This document shows positions 1 to 9,859 of a stretch of DNA of 64,000 nt, one piece after another. Location of the stretch: assembly GCF_001468395.1 (NCBI RefSeq), contig NZ_LNSG01000003.1:434001-498000 (forward strand), written 5' to 3'. The position numbers and the translations under genes were made by a program. The DNA is from Sphingopyxis sp. H073. Its GTDB lineage: Bacteria; Pseudomonadota; Alphaproteobacteria; Sphingomonadales; Sphingomonadaceae. The stretch's first letter is position 1. The number at the start of each line of letters is the position of its first letter. The notes beneath the pieces are model-generated. The model was not told where the DNA came from. It saw only the letters and a program-made list of their open reading frames with translations, and did no database searches.

Positions 1-1370
1 GCGACATAAAGTGTCACCAGATTGTCGGCCTGCGCGCGGCGCAGTTCGATCAATGCCTGTTCGGCGGCGAACAGGCTGCGTTCGGCGTCGAGCACTTCGA
101 GATACGTCGAAACGCCCTCGCGGTAGCGTTTGCGCGCCAGGTCGGCGATGCGGCGCGTCGCCAGCGTACCGCGCTCCTGCGCCTCGACCTGTTCGGCAAG
201 ATAGCGCCGCCCGGCGAGCGCATCGGCGACTTCGCGAAAGGCCGACTGGACCGTCTTTTCATAGGTCGCGACCGCGATATTCTCGCGCGCCTCGGCGACC
301 GTCAGATTGCCCCGGTTGCGCCCGAAATCGAAGATCGGGAGGGTGATCGACGGCCCGAAGCTCCACGTCAGCCCATTGTTGGTAAACAGGCCGTCGAGCG
401 CGCTCGACGCGAAACCGACATTGCCGGTCAGCGAAATCGACGGGAAGAAGGCGGCGCGCGCCGCGCCAACGTTGGCGCGCGCCGCGCGAAGCTGTTCCTC
501 CGCCGCCACGATGTCGGGCCGAGCGACGAGCAGGTCCGACGGCAGGCCAGCCGACAGCGCCGGCGGCGATGACTGGGCGGCCAGCGACAGCGGCGCGGGC
601 AGATCGGCCGGAAGCGGACCGCCGACGAGCACAGCAAGGAAATTGTCCGCCTGCGCCTTCGCGAGCTTCAGGCTCGCAAGCTGCGTTTCGGCCTGCGTAA
701 GCAGCGTTTCCGATTGGCGATAGTCGAGCGCCGAAGTCACGCCCGCATCGAGGCGCAGCTTCGCGATCCGCAGGCCTTCGCGCCGGCTGGTCACCGTCGC
801 CTCGGCAAGCTCGATCTGCTCTTCGGCGCCGTGCGAGGCGAAATAGGTCGATGCGACGTCGCGAACCAGCGTCAGCCGGAACGCGCGCTCGGCCTGCTGC
901 GTCGCGAAATACTGGCTGCGCGCCGCCTCCGACAGATTCTTCACCCGGCCCCAGAAATCGAGTTCGAACGAGGTGACGCCGACTCCGACCGAATAGCGGT
1001 TCGATGTGTCGGTTCCGGCGCCGGTCAGCGACGGGCCCCGGCTACGCGCGGCCTCTGCGCTCGCGCCAACGGTCGGCAGGCGATCGGCGTCCTGAATGCG
1101 ATAGAGGCCGCGCGCCTCCTCGATGCGCGCGACGGCCACCGCCAGATCACGATTGCGCTCGATCGCGCGCGCGATCAGTGCTTCAAGCTGCGGGTCGGCG
1201 AAAAAGTCGCGCCACGCGACGTCGCTCGCGCGCTGCCCCGGCGTCACGTCATTCTCGAACCCCTGCGGATAATGCGCGTCGGTCGCCAGCGGCGGCCGCA
1301 CATGCTCGGGCGCGAGGTTGACGCAGCCGGTCAACGCGATCGCGGCGAAAGGGACGGCGAACTTACGCAT
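1..1370 (-). CDS. RND efflux outer-membrane lipoprotein, NodT/OprM family (3' end off window)
   Basis: Outer-membrane channel of a tripartite drug efflux pump. The start at 1370 gives a short signal sequence with lipobox LTGC (Cys16), so a lipid-anchored factor is expected. About 456 codons are visible and the frame stays open to base 1. The last visible residues, ADNLVTLYVA, match the usual C-terminal end of the NodT family, so only a few dozen residues are missing. Its start overlaps the end of the upstream pump gene by 8 bp, which indicates one operon (adaptor, pump, channel). The product should form a trimeric outer-membrane beta barrel with a periplasmic alpha-helical tunnel. The substrate cannot be read from the sequence. 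Confidence 0.9.
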   Translation of the reverse strand, partial: MRKFAVPFAAIALTGCVNLAPEHVRPPLATDAHYPQGFENDVTPGQRASDVAWRDFFADPQLEALIARAIERNRDLAVAVARIEEARGLYRIQDADRLPTVGASAEAARSRGPSLTGAGTDTSNRYSVGVGVTSFELDFWGRVKNLSEAARSQYFATQQAERAFRLTLVRDVASTYFASHGAEEQIELAEATVTSRREGLRIAKLRLDAGVTSALDYRQSETLLTQAETQLASLKLAKAQADNFLAVLVGGPLPADLPAPLSLAAQSSPPALSAGLPSDLLVARPDIVAAEEQLRAARANVGAARAAFFPSISLTGNVGFASSALDGLFTNNGLTWSFGPSITLPIFDFGRNRGNLTVAEARENIAVATYEKTVQSAFREVADALAGRRYLAEQVEAQERGTLATRRIADLARKRYREGVSTYLEVLDAERSLFAAEQALIELRRAQADNLVTLYV

Positions 1371-4300
1371 GGCCGGGCTCCGGGTCATGATGACCTCGCT
1401 CGCCGGGCGCGGGCGGTCGCTTGCGGCTCAGCCATTTGCGCACCGACAGATAGAAAAGCGGGATGAAGAAGATGCCGAGCAGAGTGGCGGCGATCATTCC
1501 GCCCATTACGCCCGAGCCGACCGCGATGCGGCTCGCCGCGCCCGCGCCGCTCGCGATGACCAGCGGCACCATGCCAAGGATGAACGCCAGGCTGGTCATG
1601 ATGATCGGGCGCAGCCGTAGCTTCACCGCTTCCATCACCGCGTCGAGCGTGGACTTGCCCTCGGCCTCCTGCTCGATCGCGAATTCGACGATCAGGATCG
1701 CATTCTTCGCCGACAGGCCGATGATCGTGATCAGCCCGACGTTGAAATAAATGTCGGCGCTGAGCCCGCGCATCATCGAGAAGAGCACCGCGCCGAGCAC
1801 GCCGAGCGGCACGACGAGCAGCACCGCGACGGGCACCGACCAGCTTTCATAGAGCGCCGCGAGCAGCAGAAAGACGACGACGAGCGACAGGCCGAGCAGC
1901 ATCCCGATCTGCCCCGCGGACTGTTTCTCCTCATAGGAAATGCCCGTCCATTCATAGGAGAAACCTGCGGGCAACGAGGCCGCAAGCCGCTCCATCTCCG
2001 CCATCGCCTCGCCGGTCGACTGGCCGGGCGCGGGTTCGCCCGAGATCGTCATCGCGGGATAGCCGTTGTAGCGCTGGAGCTGCGGCGCCTCGGCCGACCA
2101 TTCGGCGGTGCTGAACGAACCGAAGGGAACCATCTCGCCCGCCGCGCTCCGCACCTTGAGGTCGGTGACGTCCTGCGGGGTCATCCGGCTCGCGGCGTCG
2201 GCCTGGATCAGCACGCGCAGCACGCGGCCCTCACGCGTGAAGTCGTTGGCATAGGCGCTGCCAAAGGCGATCGCGAGCGTCGCGTTGACGTCGCCGATCG
2301 ACAGGCCGAGGGCGCGCGCCTTGATGCGGTCGATATCGACCTTCAGCACCGGTGCATCCTCCTGCCCCTCGGGACGGACGTTCGCCAGCAGCTTGCTCTG
2401 CATCGCGCCGCCCAGCATCTGGTTGCGCGCCTGCATCAGCGCCGCGCGGCCGTTGCCGCCACGATCCTGCAGCTTGAACGTGAAGCCGCTCGCGGTGCCG
2501 AGTTCGGGAATCGACGGCGGGCTCAGCGAGAAGACGAACGCTTCCTTGATCCCCATGAACGCGCCCATGGCCTTGCCGGCGATCGCATCGGCGCTGTCCC
2601 CGTCGCCCGTGCGCTCGTCCCACGGCTTGAGCGGGGTGAACATGATCGCGTTCGCCTGCCCCTGACCGAAGAAGCTGAAACCGCGGACGAGTACGGTGTT
2701 CGCAACCTGCGGCTGCGCGGCGAAGAATTTTTTCACCTGGGCCGACGCCAGATCGGTGCGCTGCGTCGTCGCGCCCGGCGGCGCCTGGACGACGGTGATC
2801 AGATAGCCCTGATCCTCCTGCGGCAGGAACGAACCCGGCAGGCGCGTGAAGAGCAGCGCGGTCACCGCGACCATCGCCACGAAGACGCCGAGCCAGCGCA
2901 GCGGCGACGACAATATGCGTCCGACGCGCCCCTGATAGCGATCGGTCGTGCGGCCGAACCAGCCGTTGAAGCGGGCGAAGAAGCGGTCGAATCTTTCGCC
3001 GATGGGCCCGCTCCGCTTCTCCTCATCGTGCGGCTTGAGCAGCGTCGCGCAGAGCGCCGGGGTCAAGGTCAGCGCGAGCATGGCCGAAAAGGCGATGGAA
3101 ATCGCGAGCGTCAGCGAGAATTGCCGATAGATGCCGCCCGTCGAGCCGGGGAAGAAGGCCATCGGGATAAACACCGCGATCAGCACCAGCGTGATGCCGA
3201 TAATCGCCGAGGTGATCTGGCTCATCGCCTTCACCGTCGCTTCATAGGGCGACAGATGCTCCTCGCTCATGATGCGCTCGACATTCTCGATCACGACGAT
3301 CGCATCGTCGACGAGAATGCCGATCGCCAGCACCATGCCGAACAGGGTCAGCACGTTGATCGAAAAGCCCGCGATCCAGAGGCCGAGGCACGCGCCCGCG
3401 AGCGCGATCGGGACGACGATCGTCGGGATTACCGTCGCGCGCCAGTTCTGAAGGAAGAGAAACATGACCAGGAAGACCAGGATCATCGCTTCGCCCAGCG
3501 TCTTCACCACCTCTTCGATAGACAGGCTGATAAAGGGGGTCGTGTCGTAGGGGATCGACCAGGTGACGTCGGGCGGAAAGCCCTTCGAAAGCTCTTCCAT
3601 CCGGCTGCGGATACCCTCGGCGGTCGACAGCGCGTTGGCGCCTGGCGTCAGCTGGATGGCAAGGCCCGCCATCGGCTTGCCGTTGAGCTCCGAGGAAAAG
3701 ACATAATTCGCCGCGCCCAGCTCGACGCGCCCGACGTCGCCCAGCGTTACCGCCGAACCGTCGGGGTTGGCGCGCAGGATGATGCCTTCGAATTGCTCGG
3801 GCTTGGTGAAACGCCCCTGCGTCGTGATCACGGCGTTGAGCTGCGCATTCTTTGCAAGCGGCTGGTCGCCGAGCTGGCCGCCCGGCGTCTGGCTGTTCTG
3901 CTCCTGCACCGCGCCCAGCGCTTCGGCGGGTGACAGATTGTGCGAAGCGAGCTTCTGCGGGTCGAGCCAGATGCGCATCGCATATTCGGGCGCAAAGGCC
4001 TGGACGTTGCCGACGCCGTTCACGCGGCGCAGCTCGTCGAGCACGCGCGTGTTCGCGAAATTGTTGACCTCCATCGGGTCGGTGTTGCCGCTCTTCGACG
4101 TGATCGCGACGATCAGCAGGAAGCCCGAATTGGCCTCGGTGACCGAGATGCCTTGACGGCGCACATCGTCGGGCAGGCGTTGTTCGACCCGGCGGAGACG
4201 GTTCTGCACCTCCAGCTGGGCGTCATCGATATTGGTGCCGGCTTCGAACGTCAGCGTGATCGAGGCCGTCCCGTTCGATTCGCTGGTCGAGGCCATGTAG

Positions 4301-4530
4301 AGGAAGCCCTCGACCCCGTTCAGCTCCTGCTCGATCACCTGCGTGACATTCTGCTCGAGCGTGCTCGCATCGGCGCCCGGATAGGTGACGCTGATCGTCA
4401 GCGATGGCGGCGCGACCGAGGGATATTGTTCGACCGGCAAACCGCGCAACGCGATGATTCCGGCCAGCAGGATGCCGATGGCGATGACCCATGAAAAAAT
4501 GGGCCGGTCGATGAAAAAGCGCGGGCTCAT
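1363..4530 (-). CDS. RND multidrug efflux permease (AcrB/MexB-like, HAE1 family)
   Basis: Inner-membrane proton-driven drug exporter of 1055 aa, the normal size for HAE1 pumps. It opens with the typical FFIDRPIFSWVIAI first helix. It carries the paired acidic residues of helix 4 (GILVDDAIVVIEN, near residue 407) and the helix 10 lysine (GLSAKNAILIVEF), which form the proton relay. Two large periplasmic loops follow helices 1 and 7, as in AcrB. The gene lies 10 bp after the adaptor and overlaps the outer-membrane factor, so the three are co-transcribed. The nearest named relatives would be AcrB, MexB and TtgB. A divergent TetR gene and palindrome upstream of the adaptor suggest drug-inducible repression. 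Confidence 0.95.
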   Translation of the reverse strand: MSPRFFIDRPIFSWVIAIGILLAGIIALRGLPVEQYPSVAPPSLTISVTYPGADASTLEQNVTQVIEQELNGVEGFLYMASTSESNGTASITLTFEAGTNIDDAQLEVQNRLRRVEQRLPDDVRRQGISVTEANSGFLLIVAITSKSGNTDPMEVNNFANTRVLDELRRVNGVGNVQAFAPEYAMRIWLDPQKLASHNLSPAEALGAVQEQNSQTPGGQLGDQPLAKNAQLNAVITTQGRFTKPEQFEGIILRANPDGSAVTLGDVGRVELGAANYVFSSELNGKPMAGLAIQLTPGANALSTAEGIRSRMEELSKGFPPDVTWSIPYDTTPFISLSIEEVVKTLGEAMILVFLVMFLFLQNWRATVIPTIVVPIALAGACLGLWIAGFSINVLTLFGMVLAIGILVDDAIVVIENVERIMSEEHLSPYEATVKAMSQITSAIIGITLVLIAVFIPMAFFPGSTGGIYRQFSLTLAISIAFSAMLALTLTPALCATLLKPHDEEKRSGPIGERFDRFFARFNGWFGRTTDRYQGRVGRILSSPLRWLGVFVAMVAVTALLFTRLPGSFLPQEDQGYLITVVQAPPGATTQRTDLASAQVKKFFAAQPQVANTVLVRGFSFFGQGQANAIMFTPLKPWDERTGDGDSADAIAGKAMGAFMGIKEAFVFSLSPPSIPELGTASGFTFKLQDRGGNGRAALMQARNQMLGGAMQSKLLANVRPEGQEDAPVLKVDIDRIKARALGLSIGDVNATLAIAFGSAYANDFTREGRVLRVLIQADAASRMTPQDVTDLKVRSAAGEMVPFGSFSTAEWSAEAPQLQRYNGYPAMTISGEPAPGQSTGEAMAEMERLAASLPAGFSYEWTGISYEEKQSAGQIGMLLGLSLVVVFLLLAALYESWSVPVAVLLVVPLGVLGAVLFSMMRGLSADIYFNVGLITIIGLSAKNAILIVEFAIEQEAEGKSTLDAVMEAVKLRLRPIIMTSLAFILGMVPLVIASGAGAASRIAVGSGVMGGMIAATLLGIFFIPLFYLSVRKWLSRKRPPAPGERGHHDPEPGHA

Positions 4531-4540
4531 GCGGCGCGGC

Positions 4541-5707
4541 TCAGCGTTTCTTCGTCGCGGTTTTGGCGGGCGTCGGCCGCGTCGCCGCGGTTCCGCCGAC
4601 CTTGGCGGTCTGCCCCGGCTGGACCTTCTGCAGCCCGTCGACGATCACGCGGTCGCCGGCGCGCAGCCCGTCGAGAATCGCCCACTGCCCCTGTTGCATC
4701 ATGCCGAGCTTCACCGGACGGATCGTGACGATGTTCTTTGCATCGAGGATCATCACCGTCGCCGCATCGGCCGACAGCTTGACCGCGCGCTGCGGGATCA
4801 GGATGCCGTTCGGCCTGAAACCGGCCTTGATACGCGCGCGCACAAATTGCCCCGGCAGGAGTGTATCGGCGGGATTGGGGAATTCGGCGCGCAACGCCGC
4901 GGTGCCGGTCGCCTCGTCGATCGACAGGTCGAGGAAGTCGAGATGCCCGACCACCGGATAGGGGGTGCCATCCTCGAGTACCAGCTGCACCTCGACCCGG
5001 CCCACCGGCGGAATCTGCAGCTTCCCGCTTTCGATGTCGCGGCGGATCGCCATCAGATCCGAACTCGACTGGCCGAAATTGACATAGACGCGGTCGATCT
5101 GTTCGATCGTCGTGAGCAACGTGCCCTGCGCCGCGCTGACCAGCGCACCCTCGGTCACCTCGGCGCGCCGCGCCCGGCCGGCAATCGGCGCCGTCACGCT
5201 CGCATAGCCCAGGCTGAGCCGCGCCGAATCGAGATTGGCCTGCGCCGACTGGACGTCGGCCTCGGCGGTGCGCTGCGCGGCAACCGCAGCATCATACTCC
5301 TGCTTGCCGATCGCCTGTTCGGAGAGCAGCGGCTGATAGCGGCCGACCACCTGCCGTGCATTGGCGGCGGTCGCCTGCGCGCGGGCAAGCTGGGCGCGCG
5401 CCGCATTGACGTTCGCGGTCAACTGGCGCGGATCGATCCGAAACAGCGCCTTGCCCGCGGCAACATAGCTGCCTTCCTCGAACAGGCGGCGCTCGACGAT
5501 CCCGTCGACGCGCGCGCGCACTTCGGCAGTGCGATAGGCCTGCACACGGCCGGGCAGCTCGATGATGTTGGGAACAGGCTGCGTCCCGACCGTCACGATG
5601 TTGACCTCGGGCGGCGGAGGCGCAGGCGGCGCTTCCGACGAACAGCCAGCCAGCAACAGGGCCAGCGCAGCGCCGGCGGCGCTTGCAAAGGGACGGACGC
5701 GACTCAT
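4541..5707 (-). CDS. RND efflux periplasmic adaptor (AcrA/MexA-like membrane fusion protein)
   Basis: Adaptor of 388 aa linking the inner-membrane pump to the outer-membrane channel. A lipoprotein signal ends at lipobox LAGC (Cys22). Next come the lipoyl-like half (GRVQAYRTAEVRARVDG), a coiled-coil hairpin rich in Ala, Gln and Glu (about residues 95-165), the second lipoyl half (YASVTAPIAGR) and beta-barrel segments. The C-terminus is a basic Ala/Thr/Lys tail. First gene of the operon. The region upstream (5708-5818) is shared with the divergent TetR gene and contains a perfect 16-bp palindrome, the likely operator. Confidence 0.94.
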   Translation of the reverse strand: MSRVRPFASAAGAALALLLAGCSSEAPPAPPPPEVNIVTVGTQPVPNIIELPGRVQAYRTAEVRARVDGIVERRLFEEGSYVAAGKALFRIDPRQLTANVNAARAQLARAQATAANARQVVGRYQPLLSEQAIGKQEYDAAVAAQRTAEADVQSAQANLDSARLSLGYASVTAPIAGRARRAEVTEGALVSAAQGTLLTTIEQIDRVYVNFGQSSSDLMAIRRDIESGKLQIPPVGRVEVQLVLEDGTPYPVVGHLDFLDLSIDEATGTAALRAEFPNPADTLLPGQFVRARIKAGFRPNGILIPQRAVKLSADAATVMILDAKNIVTIRPVKLGMMQQGQWAILDGLRAGDRVIVDGLQKVQPGQTAKVGGTAATRPTPAKTATKKR

Positions 5708-5775
5708 AGGGACCCCTGAAAAATTCGCTGTTTTGGTGAACGTCGACGGATGGAAACCGTTGCGCTTTGGCGCGG

Positions 5776-5791
5776 TGTAATTTAAATTACA
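5776..5791. promoter_or_regulatory. Perfect 16-bp palindromic operator between efflux operon and tetR
   Basis: The sequence TGTAATTTAAATTACA is identical to its reverse complement. It sits between the adaptor start (5707) and the regulator start (5819). A plausible tetR promoter on the + strand (TTGCGC at 5760-5765, 17-bp spacer, TAAATT at 5783-5788) overlaps it. Size, symmetry and position fit a TetR/AcrR operator controlling both directions; binding itself is inferred. Confidence 0.7.
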
Positions 5792-5818
5792 GAAAAGAGC
5801 AAGGGAGAGGACGGGCAG

Positions 5819-6466
5819 TTGGTCGAGAATGAAGTGACTCTATGTCAAACCGATAGACCCAAGGGGCCCACCAGTCCGCGCGAACGGCGGTACGAGGCGA
5901 TTCTCGACGCCGCCGAAACGCTGTTCATGGATCAGGGATATGACAGGACGAGTCTCGCCGAGATCGTCCGGCGGTCGGGCGGCTCGCTCGCGACCCTCTA
6001 CGAGCTGTTCGGCAACAAGCAGGGCCTGCTTCATGCGATCGCCGTACGCTGGCGCGACGAGACGATGCATGGCCGCGTCAACCAGGTGGAGGCGTCCGAT
6101 ACGTCTGCCGTCGAAATCCTGATGGGCTTCGTCCGCCGCGAGATCGGGCTTTGGCAATCGCCGCGCACGGTGGCGCTGTTGCGAATGCTGGTTTCCGAGG
6201 GCCTTCGCGACCGCGAATTCGCGTTGCAAACCTATCGCGACCTTCACCTTCCTTTCATTGCGGAGGTATCCGCATTATTCGCCGAATGGGCTGCCACCGG
6301 CAAGGCGGCAATCGACGATCCGGAAGCGGCCGCGCATCTTTTTCTATCGACGATTTCGGGCGACATGATGCTCAACCGCCTGTTCGGCGTGGAAGACGCC
6401 ATGCTCGACGAAGCGCAGATCCGCTGGCGGCTACAGCCATTTTTCAGCCATTTCAGGATCGCCTGA
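5819..6466 (+). CDS. TetR/AcrR-family repressor of the adjacent efflux operon
   Basis: Regulator of 215 aa. The N-terminal TetR helix-turn-helix is clear (about residues 24-70: ILDAAETLFMDQGYDRTSL, then LATLYELFGNKQGLLHAI). The rest is a helical ligand-binding and dimer domain of AcrR/AefR type. The start is a TTG at 5819 with a good ribosome-binding site (AAGGGAGAGG, 5801-5810, 8 nt spacing). An internal GTG a few codons later is the alternative. It is divergent from the adaptor-pump-channel operon and shares the 5776-5791 palindrome, the usual layout of a local ligand-responsive repressor. Confidence 0.9.
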   Translation: MVENEVTLCQTDRPKGPTSPRERRYEAILDAAETLFMDQGYDRTSLAEIVRRSGGSLATLYELFGNKQGLLHAIAVRWRDETMHGRVNQVEASDTSAVEILMGFVRREIGLWQSPRTVALLRMLVSEGLRDREFALQTYRDLHLPFIAEVSALFAEWAATGKAAIDDPEAAAHLFLSTISGDMMLNRLFGVEDAMLDEAQIRWRLQPFFSHFRIA

Positions 6467-6547
6467 CCGCCCGATCGCCGACAGCGCGCCCGATATACGG
6501 CTGGGCACCGACGGGGGCCGATGGATTTGCGGCGGCCGTCGGCGAAC

Positions 6548-7072
6548 CTATCGGGCCTTCCGGATCGAGATCGAAATTGTCCGCACACGCTTGTTGTAAA
6601 CTGCGATACCGGCCTCGACGACGATCCCGCCGCTCTGCGTCCAGCGCGCAAAGTCGTTCTGCTTCGGATTGCCCGGGCCGAGCTGCGGTTCACCCATGGT
6701 GATCGCCGGTGAGAGTATTGCAGCCACATCGGCGCCCGACAGGCTGGTGTTTGCCGATCCCGTGATCTGACAGGTCGCGCTGTAAACGGGGCTCGAACCA
6801 TTTGTCGTCGTGAGCATCAGGCCATCCTTGATGAACACGCGCGGCATTTGCACGGGCGCCGTTCCGCTGATCAGTCGCGGCGTGGTTTCGTTCCATCCGT
6901 TCAACGTTGCGTTTCGGGCAACGGCGTCGACGTCGGGAAATCTGTCGCGGCACATCGTCGTGAAAGCGGCGACATAGCGCGCCGGGTCGGCCTCGGGCGC
7001 TTTCTCGGCTTGGGCACCGGCGATGAGCGCCGCGCTGGAAATCAAGGCATACCCCGTCACGCGTATCGACAT
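6548..7072 (-). CDS. Small secreted protein of unknown function
   Basis: Protein of 174 aa with an N-terminal signal peptide (SIRVTGYALISSAALIAGAQA), so it is probably periplasmic. The rest is a compact soluble domain with two Cys (MCRDRF and TCQITG) that could form a disulfide. I do not recognise a named family. It stands alone, convergent with the TetR gene and followed on the same strand by pepN 125 bp upstream of it, with no operon partner. Confidence 0.7.
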   Translation of the reverse strand: MSIRVTGYALISSAALIAGAQAEKAPEADPARYVAAFTTMCRDRFPDVDAVARNATLNGWNETTPRLISGTAPVQMPRVFIKDGLMLTTTNGSSPVYSATCQITGSANTSLSGADVAAILSPAITMGEPQLGPGNPKQNDFARWTQSGGIVVEAGIAVYNKRVRTISISIRKAR

Positions 7073-7196
7073 CGACCCACTCCCGTTCTGCGGGCTTCCA
7101 TGCCTCGCAGGGACTTAAAACCGGGTCAAATGAGAAGGTTACTATAGTCTTGCGCCAGAAATCGAAAGGCAGGTTCCGGCCCGCCCGAAGCCGACG

Positions 7197-9812
7197 CTAG
7201 CCCAGCAAGCTCTTCGACGCCTGTTCGGTCACGTCGCGCGACAGGCCCGGTTGCGCGAGAATGCGTTGCAGTTCGGCCTTCATCATCGCCTGCCGCGCCT
7301 CGTCGAAGCGTTTCCAGCGGCCGAGCGGCGGGATCATCCGCGCCGCGGTCTGCGGGTTTTTCGGGTCGAGCGCGATGACAAGATCGGCGATCAGCCGGTA
7401 GCCCGCGCCATCGGCCTGATGAAACGCCGCCTGATTGCCCGTCAGCGCACCATAGAGCGAGCGCACGCGATTGGGGTTCGCCAGCGTGAAGTCGGGATGC
7501 TCGGCGAGTTCCCTCACCGCATCGACGGTATCGGGGCGCAGCGACCAGGCCTGCACCTGGAACCATTTGTCGAGTACCAGCGGATTGTCGCGATAGCGCT
7601 GGTAGAAGATATCGAGCGCCGCCACCCGTTCGTCGCTGTCGCCATGCGCCAGCGTCGCGAGCGCCGCCTGCCGTTCGGTCATCCCATCGGCGTCGGAGAA
7701 GATCCGGAACGCGACCGCCGGCGTATCGGGCAATCCCGTCGCCGCGAGGTACGCAAGCGCGACGCCGCGCAGGCGCCGGCCCCCCTTCGCCTTGCGCGAC
7801 AGGATCGCGGCGGGCGGCGGCGTTTCGGCCAGGATCGCGCGCCACTCGGCTTCCAACGCACCGCCGATCGCCGCCTGCAGCGCCAGCCGCTCGCGGCGGA
7901 TCGCGTCGGGGTCGACGACGACCATCTGGTCGCCGACGAACGCTTCGCTCGGCAGCAGCACCGCCTCGGCAACGAATGCCGGATCGGCGGCGCGTCCGCC
8001 AAGCGTCTGCGCGACGGCGTCGATCACGACGCTGTGATCGACCTTCTCGCCCGACACGGCGGCGACCAGCGTGTCGAGCATCAGCTGCTGCAACGCCTCA
8101 TAGCGCGCGAACGGATCGTCGTCGTGTGCCGCAAGCCACGCCAGTTCGCCGTCCTCGCGCGCGAAATCGACGATCACCGGCGCTGAAAAACCGCGGTTCA
8201 GCGACAGCATCGGCCGACTGCGATAATGGCCGAGCGACACCGCCATCTCGGCGCGGTCGAGCAGGACAAGCCGTTCCTCCTCGATGCCATGCCCGCCGTC
8301 GAGGTCGAACGCCTTGATCCGTAGCGGGATCAAGGTCGGCGCCTTGTCGGGCTGGCCGGGCGTCGCGGGCACCGTCTGCGCGAGGTGCAGCACGCGCTCG
8401 CCGGTGGCCTCGTCGCTCTCGATGCGCGCGGTGACGCGCGGCGTCCCCGCCTGTTCGTACCAGCGCCGGAACAATTTGAGGTCGACCTCCGCGCCCTCCT
8501 CGATCGCGCGGACGAAATCCTCGCACGTCGCCGCCTCGCCGTCGTGGCGTTCGAAATAGAGATCGGTCCCCTTGCGGAAGCGCTCGGGGCCGACCATCGT
8601 GTGCATCATCCGGATGACTTCGGCGCCCTTGTTATAGACCGTCGCGGTATAGAAGTTGCTGATTTCCTGATAGGAGTCGGGCCGGATCGGATGCGCGAGC
8701 GGCCCCGCATCCTCGGGGAATTGTGCGGCGCGGAGCAGGCGCACATCCTCGATCCGCTTGACCGGCGGCGAGCCCATGTCGGCCGAAAAGCTCTGGTCGC
8801 GAAAGACGGTGAACCCCTCTTTCAGGCTCAGCTGGAACCAGTCGCGGCAGGTGACGCGGTTGCCCGACCAGTTGTGGAAATATTCGTGCGCGACGACGCC
8901 CTCGACGCCGTCATAATCAAGGTCGGTCGCGGTGTCGGGGTCGGCGAGGATGTAGCGGGTGTTGAAGATGTTCAGCCCCTTGTTCTCCATCGCCCCCATG
9001 TTGAAGTCGCTGACCGCGACGATGTTGAACAGGTCGAGGTCATATTCGCGGCCATAGACCTGCTCGTCCCATTTCATGCTGTTCTTGAGCGCCTGCATCG
9101 CGTGGCTCGTGCGCTCGACGTCGCCTTCGCGCACCCAGATGCCGAGTTCGACCTTGCGCCCCGACAGGGTGACGAACTCGTCGCGATTGACGACCAGGTC
9201 GCCCGCGACGAGCGCGAAGAGGTAGGAGGGCTTCGGCCACGGATCTTCCCACAGCGCCCAGTGCCGCCCGCCGCCATTCTCTCCCTCGGGAGCATCGCCC
9301 TTTTCGATGCAATTGCCGTTCGACAGCAGGATCGGAAACAGCGCCTTGTCGCCTTCCATCCGCACCTTGTAGCGGCTCAGGACATCGGGCCGGTCGGGGT
9401 GGAAAGTGATGCGGCGAAAGCCCTCGGCCTCGCACTGGGTGCAGAGCATCCCGTTCGACGCGTAGAGGCCCATCAGCTGCGTGTTCGCGGCCGGATTGAT
9501 CGCGGTGTCGACCTCGACCACCGCCTCGGTCCGCTCGCCGAGATCGACGACCAGGTCGGGCCCCTCCATGCGCCAGTCGTTCCAGCCCTCGCCGTCGACG
9601 CGCACCGCGAGTGCGGTGAGCCCGTCGCCGCGCAGCATCAACGGCACTGGCGCGTCGGCGCTGCGCACCACCGACAGCGCGGCGGTGACGCGCGTCTCGT
9701 CGATCCCCAGCGCGAAATCGAGCGCGATGTCGGGAAGCTGCCATTCGGGCGGCCGGTAATCGGCGCGGTGGATGGTGACGGGAATGGCGGGCGTGGAAGA
9801 GGCGTCGGTCAT
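7197..9812 (-). CDS. pepN: Aminopeptidase N (M1 zinc metallopeptidase)
   Basis: Removes N-terminal amino acids from peptides in the cytoplasm. Start chosen at 9812 (MTDASSTPAIP), giving 871 aa, essentially the length of E. coli PepN; the open frame continues upstream but that part does not look like coding sequence. It has the substrate-binding GAMEN motif (NMGAMENKGLN) and the zinc site HEYFHNWSGN, with the third ligand Glu in LKEGFTVFRD, in the order typical of M1 enzymes. The C-terminal half matches the PepN-specific helical cap. It is divergent from the next gene with 47 bp between starts. Confidence 0.96.
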   Translation of the reverse strand: MTDASSTPAIPVTIHRADYRPPEWQLPDIALDFALGIDETRVTAALSVVRSADAPVPLMLRGDGLTALAVRVDGEGWNDWRMEGPDLVVDLGERTEAVVEVDTAINPAANTQLMGLYASNGMLCTQCEAEGFRRITFHPDRPDVLSRYKVRMEGDKALFPILLSNGNCIEKGDAPEGENGGGRHWALWEDPWPKPSYLFALVAGDLVVNRDEFVTLSGRKVELGIWVREGDVERTSHAMQALKNSMKWDEQVYGREYDLDLFNIVAVSDFNMGAMENKGLNIFNTRYILADPDTATDLDYDGVEGVVAHEYFHNWSGNRVTCRDWFQLSLKEGFTVFRDQSFSADMGSPPVKRIEDVRLLRAAQFPEDAGPLAHPIRPDSYQEISNFYTATVYNKGAEVIRMMHTMVGPERFRKGTDLYFERHDGEAATCEDFVRAIEEGAEVDLKLFRRWYEQAGTPRVTARIESDEATGERVLHLAQTVPATPGQPDKAPTLIPLRIKAFDLDGGHGIEEERLVLLDRAEMAVSLGHYRSRPMLSLNRGFSAPVIVDFAREDGELAWLAAHDDDPFARYEALQQLMLDTLVAAVSGEKVDHSVVIDAVAQTLGGRAADPAFVAEAVLLPSEAFVGDQMVVVDPDAIRRERLALQAAIGGALEAEWRAILAETPPPAAILSRKAKGGRRLRGVALAYLAATGLPDTPAVAFRIFSDADGMTERQAALATLAHGDSDERVAALDIFYQRYRDNPLVLDKWFQVQAWSLRPDTVDAVRELAEHPDFTLANPNRVRSLYGALTGNQAAFHQADGAGYRLIADLVIALDPKNPQTAARMIPPLGRWKRFDEARQAMMKAELQRILAQPGLSRDVTEQASKSLLG

Positions 9813-9859
9813 GAACGAGGGTCTAGGCGCGGCGCCGCAGGCGCGCAATAAGCGCTGCA

